Shown here piece by piece: positions 8,134-16,885 of a stretch of 64,000 bases of DNA. The notes beneath the pieces are model-generated. The model was given only the letters and a program-made list of their open reading frames with translations, ran no database searches and was not told where the DNA came from. Location of the stretch: NCBI RefSeq assembly GCF_015751905.1, contig NZ_JADOUF010000001.1, positions 4,836,001-4,900,000 of the forward strand. The letters are read 5' to 3'. Every line of letters begins with the position of its first letter. Position 1 is the first letter of the stretch. Source of the DNA: Longispora fulva (GTDB lineage Bacteria; Actinomycetota; Actinomycetes; Mycobacteriales; Micromonosporaceae). The translations under genes and the position numbers were made by a program.

Positions 8134-9210
8134 TCACCCGGTGGGGGCGGCCAACACGCTCAGCAACATGTACCCGAGCGGGGCGGCCACGAGCAGGGAG
8201 TCCAACCTGTCCATGACGCCGCCGTGGCCGGGCAGCAGCGTGCCCATGTCCTTGATCCCCAGATCACGTTTCAGTAACGACTCCGCCAGATCGCCCACGG
8301 TCGAGCCGATCGCCAGGGCCACGCCGAACACGGCGCCCGCCCACCACGGCGTGTCGAGCATGAACCGGAGCATCAGCGTGCCGCCGATCGCGCAGGCGAG
8401 CACGGATCCGCCGAAGCCCTCCCAGGACTTCTTCGGGCTCACGGTCGGCGCCATCGGGTGCTTGCCGAGGAACACGCCGGCGATGTAACCGCCCGTGTCG
8501 GAGAGCACCACGGCGGCCACGACGCACAGCACCCGCAGCGCGCCGTCCTCCGGCCGCAGGAGGAGGACGAAGAAGGAGGCCAGGAACGGGACGTACACGG
8601 CGACCATGGCCGCGGAGGTGACCGACCGCGCGTACGCCGGCGGGCCGTCCGCGAGCCGCCACACCATCACGGCCAACAGGGTGAGCAGCAGGCCGATCGT
8701 GAGCGCGCCGACGTCTCCGAACCAGGCGAGGCCGATCATCAGCACCCCGCCGGCCAGCAGCGGGCCCAGCGGGGGCCGTTCCGGACCATCGCCCAGCGCT
8801 CGGACGAGCTCCCAGATCCCGATGACGACGGCTGCCGCCAGGAGGAACAGCGCGCCCTCGCGCCGGATGAACAGGCTGGCCACGACGAGCGCGCCCAGCC
8901 CGGCGCCGACCCCGATCGCCGCCGGCAGGTTCCGGCCGGCCTTGGGGGGCGCGGGGGGTGCGTCGGGGACGGGAGCCGCGGGGGGTTCGGACTCCGGTAC
9001 CCCCGGATGGTCTTCCGGCGGCAACGGCGCGGGAGGTGCGAACGGGTCGAAATCGGACTCTGGGTGCGCGACGGGGCCGGACTCCGCCCACGACGGGGTG
9101 GTGGAGTCCCAGGCCTGGTCGAGCCAGTCCGGCTGCTCGTCGGCCGGTGGGTCGGCGCGCTCGCGGCGGGCGCGCCGACCTCCGTTCTCGAAGGGGTCGA
9201 AATCTGTCAT
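8134..9210 (-). CDS. cdsA: Phosphatidate cytidylyltransferase
   Basis: 358 residues. It makes CDP-diacylglycerol from phosphatidic acid and CTP in the inner membrane, the branch point for phosphatidylinositol, phosphatidylethanolamine and cardiolipin. The first ~100 residues are acidic and Pro-rich, as in actinobacterial members, followed by about eight membrane helices. The CDS signature is near the C-terminus (S-L-L-K-R ... K-D ... P-G-H-G-G-V-M-D-R, ~311-337). The ATG overlaps the stop of frr by one base. Confidence 0.95.
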   Translation of the reverse strand: MTDFDPFENGGRRARRERADPPADEQPDWLDQAWDSTTPSWAESGPVAHPESDFDPFAPPAPLPPEDHPGVPESEPPAAPVPDAPPAPPKAGRNLPAAIGVGAGLGALVVASLFIRREGALFLLAAAVVIGIWELVRALGDGPERPPLGPLLAGGVLMIGLAWFGDVGALTIGLLLTLLAVMVWRLADGPPAYARSVTSAAMVAVYVPFLASFFVLLLRPEDGALRVLCVVAAVVLSDTGGYIAGVFLGKHPMAPTVSPKKSWEGFGGSVLACAIGGTLMLRFMLDTPWWAGAVFGVALAIGSTVGDLAESLLKRDLGIKDMGTLLPGHGGVMDRLDSLLVAAPLGYMLLSVLAAPTG

Positions 9211-9767
9211 CAGACTTCGAGCAGCTCGGCTTCCTTGTGCTTGAGCAGCTCGTCGATCGTCGCCACGTACTTCGCGGTCAACGCGTCGAGCTCCTTCTCC
9301 GCCCGCTTCACCTCGTCCTCGCCGGCCTCGCCGTCCTTCTGGATCTTGGCGAGCTCGTCGTTGGCGCGGCGGCGGATGTTGCGGACGGCGACCTTGGCGT
9401 CCTCGCCCTTGCCCCGCGCGACCTTGATCATGTCGCGGCGGCGTTCCTCGGTCATCGGCGGGATGTTGATCCGGATCTGGGTGCCCTCGTTGTTCGGGTT
9501 CACGCCGAGGTCGGAGTCGCGGATCGCGCGCTCGATGTTGCCGAGCTGGCTCGCGTCGTAGGGCTTGATGATGACCATGCGGGCCTCGGGCACGCCGATG
9601 GACGCCATCTGCGGCAGCGCGGTGGGCGTGCCGTAGTAGTCGATCACGATCTTGGAGAACATGGCGGCGCTCGCCCGGCCCGTGCGGATCGCCGCGAACT
9701 CCGACTTGGCGTGCTCGACTGCCGAATCCATCTTCTCCTCGGCCTCGAGGAGTGTGTCGTCGATCAC
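9210..9767 (-). CDS. frr: Ribosome recycling factor
   Basis: 185 residues, the standard length. With EF-G it splits post-termination ribosomes. Family motifs seen are R-T-G-R-A-S near residue 31, [13 protein letters not shown] near the middle and the helical [10 protein letters not shown]. The start is GTG at 9767, 37 bp after pyrH, in the order pyrH-frr-cdsA that is usual in bacteria. Confidence 0.97.
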   Translation of the reverse strand: MIDDTLLEAEEKMDSAVEHAKSEFAAIRTGRASAAMFSKIVIDYYGTPTALPQMASIGVPEARMVIIKPYDASQLGNIERAIRDSDLGVNPNNEGTQIRINIPPMTEERRRDMIKVARGKGEDAKVAVRNIRRRANDELAKIQKDGEAGEDEVKRAEKELDALTAKYVATIDELLKHKEAELLEV

Positions 9768-9804
9768 CTGGCTCGTCGCTCCTTCAGGAAGTCGGTGGTG
9801 CGCT

Positions 9805-10554
9805 CTACTTGCGGGGCCCGGCCTCAGCCGAGGTGATCAGGGTGCCGATCCGCTCGCCGCCGAGTGCCCGGACGAGGATGTCGTCGCCCTCGGCCCCGAA
9901 CACCAGCATCGGCAGGCGGTTCTCCATGCAGAGGCTGAACGCGGCCGCGTCGACCACCTTCAGTCCACGCCGGAGCGACTCCTCGAACGTGATGGTATCG
10001 AGCTTCTCGGCGTCCGGGTTGGTCCGCGGGTCCGAGGTGTACACGGCGTCCACGCCGTTCTTGCTCATCAGCACGGCGTCCGCGGCGATCTCCAGCGCGC
10101 GCTGGGCCGCCACGGTGTCGGTGGAGAAGAACGGCATGCCGGCGCCGGCGCCGAAGATGACGACCCGGCCCTTCTCCAGGTGCCGGATGGCCCGGCGCGG
10201 GATGTAGGGCTCGGCGACCTGGGCCATGTGGATGGCGGTCTGCACGCGGGTGTCGATGCCCTCCTTCTCCAGGAAGTCCTGGAGGGCCAGGCAGTTCATC
10301 ACGGTGCCGAGCATGCCGATGTAGTCGGCACGGGGGCGGTCCATGCCGCGCTTCTGCAGCTCGGCGCCCCGGAAGAAGTTTCCGCCGCCCATCACGACGG
10401 CGACCTGCACGCCCCGCTCGGTGACGGCCTTGGCGATCTGGCGGGCCACCTCGGAGACGACATCCGGATCGACGCCGACCGCTCCGCCGCCGAACATCTC
10501 GCCGGAGAGCTTCAGAACCACCCGACGGTAGCGGGTGGAGGCCGTGTCGGTCAT
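9805..10554 (-). CDS. pyrH: Uridylate kinase
   Basis: 249 residues from the ATG at 10554, chosen because GGAGG lies 6 nt upstream. The hexameric bacterial UMP kinase makes UDP from UMP and ATP. Seen motifs: V-V-L-K-L-S-G-E at the N-terminus (phosphate binding), [11 protein letters not shown] and the nucleotide-pocket [10 protein letters not shown] promoter hexamer (TAGACT, 10571-10576) and a terminator-like hairpin after tsf suggest that pyrH opens a new transcription unit. Confidence 0.97.
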   Translation of the reverse strand: MTDTASTRYRRVVLKLSGEMFGGGAVGVDPDVVSEVARQIAKAVTERGVQVAVVMGGGNFFRGAELQKRGMDRPRADYIGMLGTVMNCLALQDFLEKEGIDTRVQTAIHMAQVAEPYIPRRAIRHLEKGRVVIFGAGAGMPFFSTDTVAAQRALEIAADAVLMSKNGVDAVYTSDPRTNPDAEKLDTITFEESLRRGLKVVDAAAFSLCMENRLPMLVFGAEGDDILVRALGGERIGTLITSAEAGPRK

Positions 10555-10570
10555 GGAATCCTCCGAAGTC

Positions 10571-10576
10571 AGTCTA
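10571..10576 (-). promoter_or_regulatory. Likely -10 element of the pyrH operon
   Basis: TAGACT on the minus strand, 16 nt before the pyrH ATG, leaving a short leader that carries the GGAGG ribosome site. It lies just past the tsf hairpin. No clear -35 hexamer. Confidence 0.45.
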
Positions 10577-10585
10577 TTACGCGGC

Positions 10586-10628
10586 AAAAGGGCCGCAGCG
10601 GCGCGTCAACAACACACCACCGCGGCCC
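10586..10628 (-). terminator. Terminator after tsf
   Basis: Minus-strand GGGCCGC and GCGGCCC arms (10622-10628 and 10590-10596) with an internal GC-rich loop, followed by TTTT at 10586-10589. It lies 14 bp past the tsf stop and before pyrH. Confidence 0.6.
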
Positions 10629-10641
10629 CCTCTGGTCTTGC

Positions 10642-11457
10642 TTAGGCCTGGCCGACCTCGATGCGGGCGAACCGCGTCACGGTGATCCCGGCCTCGGTCA
10701 GGATCTGGGCGACCGACTTCTTCGAGTCGGTCACCGAGGCCTGCTCGGTCAGCACGACGTCCTTGAAGAAGCCGTTGACCCGGCCCTCGATGATCTTCGG
10801 CAGGGCCGCCTCGGGCTTGCCCTCCTCGCGGGAGGTCTGCTCAGCGATCCGACGCTCGGACTCGACGACCTCGGCCGGAACCTCGTCACGGGTGACGTAG
10901 CTCGGACGCATGGCGGCGATCTGCATCGCGATGCCGCGCGCGGCCTCAGTGTTCGCGCCCGTGAACTCGACCATGACGCCGACAGCCGGCGGCAGGTCGG
11001 CGCTCTTGCGGTGCATGTACACCGTGGTCTGACCCTCGAACAGCGCGATCCGGTTGAGGACCAGCTTCTCGCCGATCTTCGCCGACTCGTCCTGGATCAG
11101 GTCAGCGACCGACTGGCCGTTGATCTCGGTGGCCAGAGCCGCCTCGACCGACGCCGGCTTGACCGCCGCGACGTGCTCGACGAGGGCCTGGGCCAGCTCG
11201 ATGAACGCGCCGTTCTTCGCGACGAAGTCGGTCTCGCAGTTGAGCTCGAGCAGGGCGTTGCCCGACTGGGCGACGAGGCCGTTGGCCGCCGTGCGCCCAG
11301 CGCGCTTGCCGACATCCTTGGCGCCCTTGACGCGCAGGATCTCGACAGCCTTGTCGAAGTCGCCGTCCGACTCCTCGAGCGCCTTCTTACAGTCCATCAT
11401 GCCGGCAGCGGTGAGGTCGCGGAGCTTCTTGACGTCCGCTGCGCTGAAGTTCGCCAT
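10642..11457 (-). CDS. tsf: Elongation factor Ts
   Basis: 271 residues starting M-A-N-F-S-A-A-D-V. It is the nucleotide exchange factor for EF-Tu. The N-terminal UBA-like domain with [17 protein letters not shown] (~12-28) and the T-D-F-V core motif (N-C-E-T-D-F-V-A, ~77-84) are intact. The frame is open further upstream, but the ATG at 11457 matches the family start and follows an AGAGAGAG stretch. It is 40 bp behind rpsB in the usual rpsB-tsf pair. Confidence 0.97.
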   Translation of the reverse strand: MANFSAADVKKLRDLTAAGMMDCKKALEESDGDFDKAVEILRVKGAKDVGKRAGRTAANGLVAQSGNALLELNCETDFVAKNGAFIELAQALVEHVAAVKPASVEAALATEINGQSVADLIQDESAKIGEKLVLNRIALFEGQTTVYMHRKSADLPPAVGVMVEFTGANTEAARGIAMQIAAMRPSYVTRDEVPAEVVESERRIAEQTSREEGKPEAALPKIIEGRVNGFFKDVVLTEQASVTDSKKSVAQILTEAGITVTRFARIEVGQA

Positions 11458-11497
11458 GGTTCTCTCTCTGATTCGAAAGTTGGGCGGATCTGCAGGA

Positions 11498-12370
11498 CTA
11501 CTCGGCGGCCGGGGTGGCCTCGGCCTCGACTGCCGGGGCAGCCTCGGCGACCGGAGCGGTCTCGACGGCGGCCGGGGCCTCGTCGGTCTTCGGAGCGAGC
11601 AGCTCCTGCTCCCACTCGGCCAGCGGCTCGTCGCCGGCGACAACGCCCGGCTCCGGCTTGTCGTCGCCACGGCCCTTGCCGGCGCGGGCGACGAGCCCGG
11701 CGGCGACGGCGTCGGCGATCACGCGGGTCAGCAGCGCGGCGGACCGGATCGCGTCGTCGTTACCCGGGATCGGGAAGTCGACCTCGTCCGGGTCGCAGTT
11801 GGTGTCGAGGATCGCGATCACCGGGATGTGCAGCTTGCGCGCCTCATCGACGGCGATGTGCTCCTTCTTGGTGTCGACGATCCACACCGCGGCCGGGAGC
11901 TTCTGCATGTCCCGCAGACCACCGAGGGTGCGGGTGAGCTTGATCTTCTCGCGCGAGAGGGTCAGGAGCTCCTTCTTGGTCAGGCCGGTCGCGCCCTGAC
12001 CGGTCTGCTCCATGGCCTCGAGCTCCTTCATGCGCTGGAGCCGCTTGTAGATCGTCTGGAAGTTGGTGAGCATGCCACCAAGCCACCGGTGGTTCACGTA
12101 CGGCATGCCGACGCGCGCGGCCTGCTCGGCGATGGCCTCCTGGGCCTGCTTCTTCGTGCCGACGAACAGGATCGAACCGCCACCGGCGACAGTCGCCTTG
12201 ATGTGGTTGTACGCCTTCTCGATGTAGTCGAGGCTCTGGCGCAGGTCGATGATGTAGATGCCGTTGCGCTCGGTCATGATGTAGCGCTTCATCTTCGGGT
12301 TCCAGCGCCGGGTCTGGTGCCCGAAGTGCACGCCGCTCTCGAGAAGCTGGCGCATCGTGACGACTGCCAC
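11498..12370 (-). CDS. rpsB: 30S ribosomal protein S2
   Basis: 290 residues. The N-terminus ([15 protein letters not shown]) and the two S2 signatures ([18 protein letters not shown]) are clear. The C-terminal ~50 residues are an Ala/Glu/Pro-rich tail, longer than in E. coli and usual for actinobacteria. The GTG start has GAAGGAG 5 nt upstream. Its ~170 nt leader contains two stable hairpins. Confidence 0.97.
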   Translation of the reverse strand: MAVVTMRQLLESGVHFGHQTRRWNPKMKRYIMTERNGIYIIDLRQSLDYIEKAYNHIKATVAGGGSILFVGTKKQAQEAIAEQAARVGMPYVNHRWLGGMLTNFQTIYKRLQRMKELEAMEQTGQGATGLTKKELLTLSREKIKLTRTLGGLRDMQKLPAAVWIVDTKKEHIAVDEARKLHIPVIAILDTNCDPDEVDFPIPGNDDAIRSAALLTRVIADAVAAGLVARAGKGRGDDKPEPGVVAGDEPLAEWEQELLAPKTDEAPAAVETAPVAEAAPAVEAEATPAAE

Positions 12371-12552
12371 GGTGTCTCCTTCAGTTGTCCCTGGTTGTTG
12401 CCGCGACGGGCGGTCGCGGCCCTAGCGCCGGGTCGTCGGCTCGTTGGCGTCCATCTCGGGGATGGGACCAGGGAGAGCCGCCGTCGCACCCGGTGGGGTG
12501 CGAAGGGCGCGCGAGGTCGACCGCACGGGGCGGTCGCCGGTTGACAAGTCTA
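12371..12552 (-). promoter_or_regulatory. rpsB promoter and structured leader
   Basis: TAGACT (12547-12552, minus strand) is a probable -10. The transcript from about 12540 would have ~170 untranslated bases with two perfect hairpins: 12518-12536 (7 bp stem, loop 12525-12529) and 12484-12503 (8 bp stem, loop 12492-12495). Ribosomal protein leaders often mediate feedback by the encoded protein; that S2 does so here is only an inference. Confidence 0.45.
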
Positions 12553-12566
12553 CGGTGTGCCGGTTG

Positions 12567-13484
12567 TCACCCGGCCGCCAGGGCCGCGCCGACCAGCAGC
12601 ACCAGGCCGATCACCAGGTACGACAGCGGCGGGCGGAGCAGGATCCTGGCCCCGTGCCGCTCGGAGGCGCGGCCGGCGCCGGTCACCATGCCGTACATCC
12701 CGGCGGCGAAAACGGGCAGACCCAGCAGGAGCAGGACACCGGCGACGACGCCGGACGCGGGGATCGGCTTGGCCATCAGTGACGAGCCGAGCAGGCCGAG
12801 GGTGACGAGCTCCAGCACGCCGACCACGGCGGCGAGGCCGATCGCGATCACGGGGCGGCGGGAGCGGTACACCCCGTCGCCGTCGGCCGAGGGCTCGGAC
12901 CGGCGGAGCTGGACCTGCTCGGTCGGGTGGCCGGGTCCGGGGCGGGCCGGGTCGGGGACGACGGTCGGGACCCGGGTGGTCGGCGGGTCGTACGCCGGCT
13001 GCTCCGTCGGGAAGCCGCCGCTGGTCGGCTGCTCGGGGCGGGGCTGGCCCTTGAGCAGCGGCACCCGCTCGGCCTGGTGCCGCTGGCCGCCGGTGGGGGC
13101 CTCGGCGGCGGGCCGCTCGGTCCACGCCGGCTCGGCCGGGCGCTGCTCAGGAGTCCACGCCTGCTCGCCGGCACGCTGCTCGGGGGTCCAGGCCGCCTGC
13201 TGCTCCGGGATCCGGGACTCAGCCGCGCGGGGCTGCGGGGTGTCCCAGACCGGCGGGGTGCCCTCGGCCGGCGGGGTCCAGGCCTGCTGCTCGCCGGACC
13301 GGTACTGCTCCGGGCGGGGCGTGGCCCAGGCCGGCTCGGCCGGGTGCTGCTGGTCGGCCGTGCGGGGCTCCGGTGGCCTGTAGTCACCGGCGGGGCGCTG
13401 GTCGGCGTACGGCGGCTCGGAGTAGCGGGAGTCGCGCTCCTCGCCGTACCACCGTTGGGGGTTGGATTGTTCGGGGTAGCTCAC
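12567..13484 (-). CDS. Pro/Glu-rich membrane protein of unknown function
   Basis: 305 residues from a GTG at 13484; a TTG three codons earlier is the alternative. Residues 1-~200 are disordered, rich in Pro, Glu, Gln and Arg, with repeated W-T-P and P-E-Q units. Four hydrophobic segments follow in the last ~95 residues, so a long cytoplasmic or extracellular tail is anchored by a small membrane domain. No enzyme motif is seen. It is transcribed towards rpsB with 196 bp between them. The low-complexity region will mislead similarity searches. Confidence 0.75.
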   Translation of the reverse strand: MSYPEQSNPQRWYGEERDSRYSEPPYADQRPAGDYRPPEPRTADQQHPAEPAWATPRPEQYRSGEQQAWTPPAEGTPPVWDTPQPRAAESRIPEQQAAWTPEQRAGEQAWTPEQRPAEPAWTERPAAEAPTGGQRHQAERVPLLKGQPRPEQPTSGGFPTEQPAYDPPTTRVPTVVPDPARPGPGHPTEQVQLRRSEPSADGDGVYRSRRPVIAIGLAAVVGVLELVTLGLLGSSLMAKPIPASGVVAGVLLLLGLPVFAAGMYGMVTGAGRASERHGARILLRPPLSYLVIGLVLLVGAALAAG

Positions 13485-13571
13485 GTGTATCAAAGTTAGG
13501 CGAACTCAGGGTGTTACCGCTATCGGCCCAGACGGTGAAAATTAGGCCCGGACGTTTGTCCGCGATCGACC

Positions 13572-13586
13572 TACTATTCCCCGGTG
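13572..13586 (+). promoter_or_regulatory. Leaderless promoter of the DUF2332 gene
   Basis: TACTAT at 13572-13577, then 6 nt, then GTG at 13584. No ribosome-binding sequence fits between them. Confidence 0.55.
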
Positions 13587-14690
13587 ACTGAAACCCCCAC
13601 GCTCGCAGCAGCGTTCACACGTGCCGCCGACGGCCGGTTCACGATGGCCGGCTCCCCCCGACTCGCCGCCCTCGCCCGGGCCGTCGCCGCCGACCCGGGG
13701 CTCGGCGCGCCGGTGGCCGCGCTCGGCGAGACCCTGCCCGGCCACCCGCCCCTGCTGTTCGCCGCCGTGCAGTGCGTGCTGCGCACCGTGCGGCACCCGC
13801 TGGCCGACTACTACCCCACCCTCGGCGGGCACCGCGAGCCCGGCCCGGGCATGGTCGAGGCGTTCGCGGACCTGGTCGCGACGCACGGGGGCCTGCTCGC
13901 CGAGCTGTGCGCCGCCCGGCCGGCGTCGCGCACCAACGACCCGGGGATCGCGGCGATCACCCGGCCGGCGCTGGGCCGGGCCGCTGCCGCCGCCGGTGGC
14001 CGACCGGTGGCCCTGCTGGAACTCGGCGCGGCGGCGGGCCTGGCCCTGCTGCCCGACCTGTACCGGTACAGCTATCGCGGGGCCGGCTCCGAGGTGGTGG
14101 CCGGCGCGGGAGCGGTCACCCTGGAGTGCGAGCTGCGCGGACCCGTCCCCGACCACCTCGACACCGACCTGGACGTCGCGCTGCGGATCGGCCTGGAACG
14201 CGACCCCGTCCTGCACGACGATCCCGACGCGGTGCGCTGGCTGCTGTCCGGTGTCTACCCCGAGCGGACCGCCGAGCTCGCCCGGCTCACCGCCGGCCTC
14301 GCCGGGCTCGATACCCACCCGGTCGACTGGCGGGTCGGCGACTTCCTCGACGAGCTGCCCAAGGCGCTGGCCGACGTGCCCGCCGACGTCCTGCCCGTCG
14401 TGTACGGCTCCAGCGTGCTGTGCTGCCTGGACCGGCGGGCCGAGTTCCCCGGCCTGCTGGCCGCCGCGGGGCGCGACCTGGTGTGGATCTCCAAGGAGCA
14501 GCCGGAGAACGCGCTGGCACTGGTCAGCGACGAGCCCAACCCCTTCAGTACCGAACACTGCTCGGTGCTGACCTCGGTGACCTACACCGCCGGAGAGGTC
14601 AGCGAGGTCGTGGCCCTCGCCGAGGTCGACCCGTGGGTCCGGTGGCTCGACTGGCGGCCGACCGTCATGCGCCCCCGGTCAGCCGGCTGA
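13584..14690 (+). CDS. DUF2332 family protein
   Basis: 368 residues, full length for the family, with the recurring L-L-E-L-G-A-A-A-G-L-A-L motif (~151-162), which resembles a nucleotide- or SAM-binding glycine loop, and the family-typical D-Y-Y-P-T-L-G-G early motif. Biochemical function is unknown. The GTG start is fixed by the adjacent -10-like hexamer. Its 3' end overlaps the convergent aminotransferase gene by 26 bp, so transcripts of the two may interfere. Confidence 0.85.
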   Translation: MTETPTLAAAFTRAADGRFTMAGSPRLAALARAVAADPGLGAPVAALGETLPGHPPLLFAAVQCVLRTVRHPLADYYPTLGGHREPGPGMVEAFADLVATHGGLLAELCAARPASRTNDPGIAAITRPALGRAAAAAGGRPVALLELGAAAGLALLPDLYRYSYRGAGSEVVAGAGAVTLECELRGPVPDHLDTDLDVALRIGLERDPVLHDDPDAVRWLLSGVYPERTAELARLTAGLAGLDTHPVDWRVGDFLDELPKALADVPADVLPVVYGSSVLCCLDRRAEFPGLLAAAGRDLVWISKEQPENALALVSDEPNPFSTEHCSVLTSVTYTAGEVSEVVALAEVDPWVRWLDWRPTVMRPRSAG

Positions 14691-15828
14691 CCGCCTCGGC
14701 GAGCACCTCCGGCCGCTTGCAGAACGCGAACCGGACCAGCCTGCGGCCGGCGTCGACGTCGTCGTAGAACACCTGGGTCGGCACTGCCACCACGCCGCTG
14801 CGCTCCGGCAGCGCCCGGCAGAACTCCACCCCGTCGACGCCGCCTAGCCCGGTGATGTCGGCCGTCACGAAGTACGTGCCCTCGGCCCGCCGGACGTCGA
14901 ACCCGGCCTTGCGGAGCCCGTCGGAGAGCGTGTCACGCTTGGCGCGCAGCTCCTCGCGGAAACCGTGGAAGTAGGCGTCCGGCAGGGCGAGGGCCACGGC
15001 GACGGCCGGCTGGAACGGGCCGGCGTTGACGAACGTGAGGAACTGCTTGACCCGCAGCGCCGCCGAGACCAGCCGGGCGGGGCCGCACACCCAGCCGACC
15101 TTCCAGCCGGTGCAGGAGAACGTCTTTCCGGCCGAGGAGATCTGCAGCGTGCGGTCCCGCATCCCCGGGAAGCCCGCGAGGGGCAGGTGTTCGCCGTCGA
15201 ACACCAGGTGCTCGTAGACCTCGTCGCAGACGGCGACGACGTCGTGCTCGACGCACAGCTGCGCGATCAGCGCCAACTCGGCTCGGGTGAAGACCTTCCC
15301 CGTCGGGTTGTGCGGGGAGTTCAACAACACCAGACGGGTACGCGGCGTGAAGGCGGCCCGCAGCTCCTCCGGGTCGAACGCGTACCCGCCGTCGGCGTCC
15401 GGGCGCAGCGTGACCGGCCGGCGGACGGCGGCGGCGAGCGCGACCGAGGCGGCGTAGGAGTCGTAGTACGGCTCGAAGCAGATCACCTCGTCGCCGGCCT
15501 CGCACAGCCCCAGGATCGTCGCGGCGATCGCCTCGGTCGCCCCCGCCGTGACCAGCACCTCCCCGTCGGGGTCGTACTCCAGTCCCCAGAACCGGCGCTG
15601 GTGATCGGCGATCGCACTCCGCAGCGCCGGGATCCCCGGCCCCGGCGGGTACTGGTTGTGTCCGCCGAGGATCGCCGCCCGCGCGGCCTCCAGCATCTCG
15701 GCAGGGCCGTCCGTGTCGGGGAAGCCCTGGCCCAGGTTGACGGCGCCGGTCCGGGCCGCCAACGCGGACATCTCGGCGAAGATCGTGGTGCCGAACGGGC
15801 GCATGCGCTCGACCAGAGGGTCAGTCAT
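14665..15828 (-). CDS. PLP-dependent aminotransferase, class I/II (DapC-like)
   Basis: 387 residues, fold-type I. Seen: N-S-P-H-N-P-T-G-K (cofactor-binding Asn), C-D-E-V-Y-E-H-L (Asp/Tyr pair), S-S-A-G-K-T-F-S-C-T-G-W-K-V-G-W (Schiff-base Lys) and the C-terminal R-F-A-F-C-K substrate Arg. The closest groups are the actinobacterial N-succinyldiaminopimelate aminotransferases (DapC) and the methionine/kynurenine aminotransferases; the sequence alone does not decide between them. It is preceded by a leaderless-type promoter (TAGGCT, 6 nt before ATG). Confidence 0.9.
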   Translation of the reverse strand: MTDPLVERMRPFGTTIFAEMSALAARTGAVNLGQGFPDTDGPAEMLEAARAAILGGHNQYPPGPGIPALRSAIADHQRRFWGLEYDPDGEVLVTAGATEAIAATILGLCEAGDEVICFEPYYDSYAASVALAAAVRRPVTLRPDADGGYAFDPEELRAAFTPRTRLVLLNSPHNPTGKVFTRAELALIAQLCVEHDVVAVCDEVYEHLVFDGEHLPLAGFPGMRDRTLQISSAGKTFSCTGWKVGWVCGPARLVSAALRVKQFLTFVNAGPFQPAVAVALALPDAYFHGFREELRAKRDTLSDGLRKAGFDVRRAEGTYFVTADITGLGGVDGVEFCRALPERSGVVAVPTQVFYDDVDAGRRLVRFAFCKRPEVLAEAVSRLTGGA

Positions 15829-15840
15829 GGTGGAAGCCTA
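15826..15840 (-). promoter_or_regulatory. Leaderless promoter of the aminotransferase gene
   Basis: TAGGCT (15835-15840, minus strand) followed by 6 nt and the ATG at 15828. Confidence 0.55.
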
Positions 15841-16125
15841 TGGCGTCGCGGACGGCCATGGCGAGCACACCGACCGGGTCCGGCGGGGCCGCGTCGCGGC
15901 GACGCGCCTGAGTTCGATGCCCGCCGGCGGTGTCCGGATCCGCCCCGTCGAGCCGAGAACCGTCGGGCTTGGCGGGTGCCCCGGAATACGTTCCGCGACC
16001 CGGCAGGGGGGTGCCGGATCGCGGAACCTGGATGCGCACCGCCGCCGACGGGGGGATTGCCGGCTGCGGGCGCCGCGCCCCGCCCGTGGCCGCCGCCCTC
16101 CCGGCACGGCCCCGAGCGGGGACGG
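15829..16125. other. Intergenic stretch with one long imperfect hairpin
   Basis: 297 bp without a credible gene; the Arg-rich frames here have no coding character. It holds an inverted repeat at 15990-16027: 9 bp outer arms, a 2 nt mismatch, 5 bp inner arms and a 5 nt loop. No T-run follows, so it may be a weak terminator for the HEPN gene upstream or an unrelated RNA structure. The aminotransferase promoter lies at the low-coordinate end. Confidence 0.5.
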
Positions 16126-16605
16126 TCAGGCCGCCCTGGGCAGGGCGACCGCGGAACGCAGCGGCCCGGTCGCCGCGGACCGCTGCTGCGGCGCGACGGT
16201 GGACCGGTGGGTCAGGGCGAGCGCGTCGGCGACGATGGCCACGAAGCGCTCGGCCTCGACCATCAGCCGCTCGGACTCCTGGTGGGTGACCGCGCCGGGC
16301 ACGCCGGCCTCGGCGATGGCCCGGCGGCGCGCCCCGGCCGCGAACTGGGCCGCCCAGTCGGACAGCTCGGGAGCGACCAGGGTGAGCAGACCCCAGACGC
16401 TGGTCGGACGGCCCCGGCCGCCGGGGGCCGGGCGGGCCCTGGCCGCGACGACGGCGGCCGCCGCGCGCAGGGCGGCGAGGTGGGCCGTGGCGTAGCGCTC
16501 CTCGTCGGTGGTGGCGGCGGCAGCCTCGGCCAGCCCCCGACGGGCCAGCGCGAACAGCTCCAGCGGGGTGCGCTGCGGGAAGGCGTGTGCCGGGATCGTC
16601 AGCAT
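16126..16605 (-). CDS. SAV_6107-type HEPN domain protein
   Basis: 159 residues from the ATG at 16605 (GGAGG 7 nt upstream). The pattern R-T-P-L-E-L-F-A-L-A-R-R-G-L, then T-D-E-E-R-Y-A-T-A-H-L-A-A-L-R-A-A-A-A, S-V-W-G-L-L and A-P-E-L-S-D-W-A-A-Q-F-A matches the SAV_6107 family of HEPN helical proteins. The classic R-x4-6-H ribonuclease motif of toxin HEPNs is not evident. A perfect LexA-type SOS box lies 35-52 bp upstream of the ATG, so DNA-damage induction is likely. Its neighbours are unrelated. The molecular role is unknown. Confidence 0.85.
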   Translation of the reverse strand: MLTIPAHAFPQRTPLELFALARRGLAEAAAATTDEERYATAHLAALRAAAAVVAARARPAPGGRGRPTSVWGLLTLVAPELSDWAAQFAAGARRRAIAEAGVPGAVTHQESERLMVEAERFVAIVADALALTHRSTVAPQQRSAATGPLRSAVALPRAA

Positions 16606-16639
16606 GCGAAATCCTCCAGCCGGTCGGAGCCGAGCCATT

Positions 16640-16657
16640 TTCGAACCTCTGTTCGAA
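16640..16657. promoter_or_regulatory. LexA (SOS) box
   Basis: TTCGAAC-CTCT-GTTCGAA, a perfect 7+4+7 palindrome. The actinobacterial LexA consensus is TCGAAC-N4-GTTCGA, so every consensus base is matched. It lies 35 bp before the HEPN gene start, where repressor would block its promoter. The divergent esterase-like gene starts 225 bp away. Confidence 0.88.
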
Positions 16658-16870
16658 TAGACGTAGAGTAGCGCTCTCCGCACAGTGGACGCAACACCCA
16701 TTCGTCATCCTCCTGTTTCCGGACAACCCGCCCTTGCCGACAGATCCAGCATCACCCCGGCGCCCGGCCCGCCGCACCCGCCAGAGTGCGCAGGTCCGCC
16801 GATGGATCCGGGGCGGCATGTGGAGGTGTCGGACAGATCACTCCGCTCGTCGTACCGGAAAACCGGTCTT

Positions 16871-16885
16871 TACAGTGGGGGCATG
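16871..16885 (+). promoter_or_regulatory. Promoter of the esterase-like pair
   Basis: TACAGT at 16871-16876, 6 nt before the ATG at 16883. The spacer is GGGGGC, so a leaderless start or a very short leader are both possible. Confidence 0.5.

Noticed and set aside
12550-13493. Alternative antisense frames over the Pro-rich membrane gene
   Set aside because: Only the chosen minus-strand frame ends in regular membrane helices; the others are Arg/Gly-rich shadows.
15838-16107. Possible 89-codon minus-strand gene
   Set aside because: Arg/Pro-rich composition, no ribosome site and no conserved motif.
16640-16657. tRNA T-arm (GTTCGAA)
   Set aside because: The sequence is part of a perfect palindrome that fits LexA; no acceptor stem, anticodon arm or CCA context surrounds it. 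No other tRNA was found in the window.
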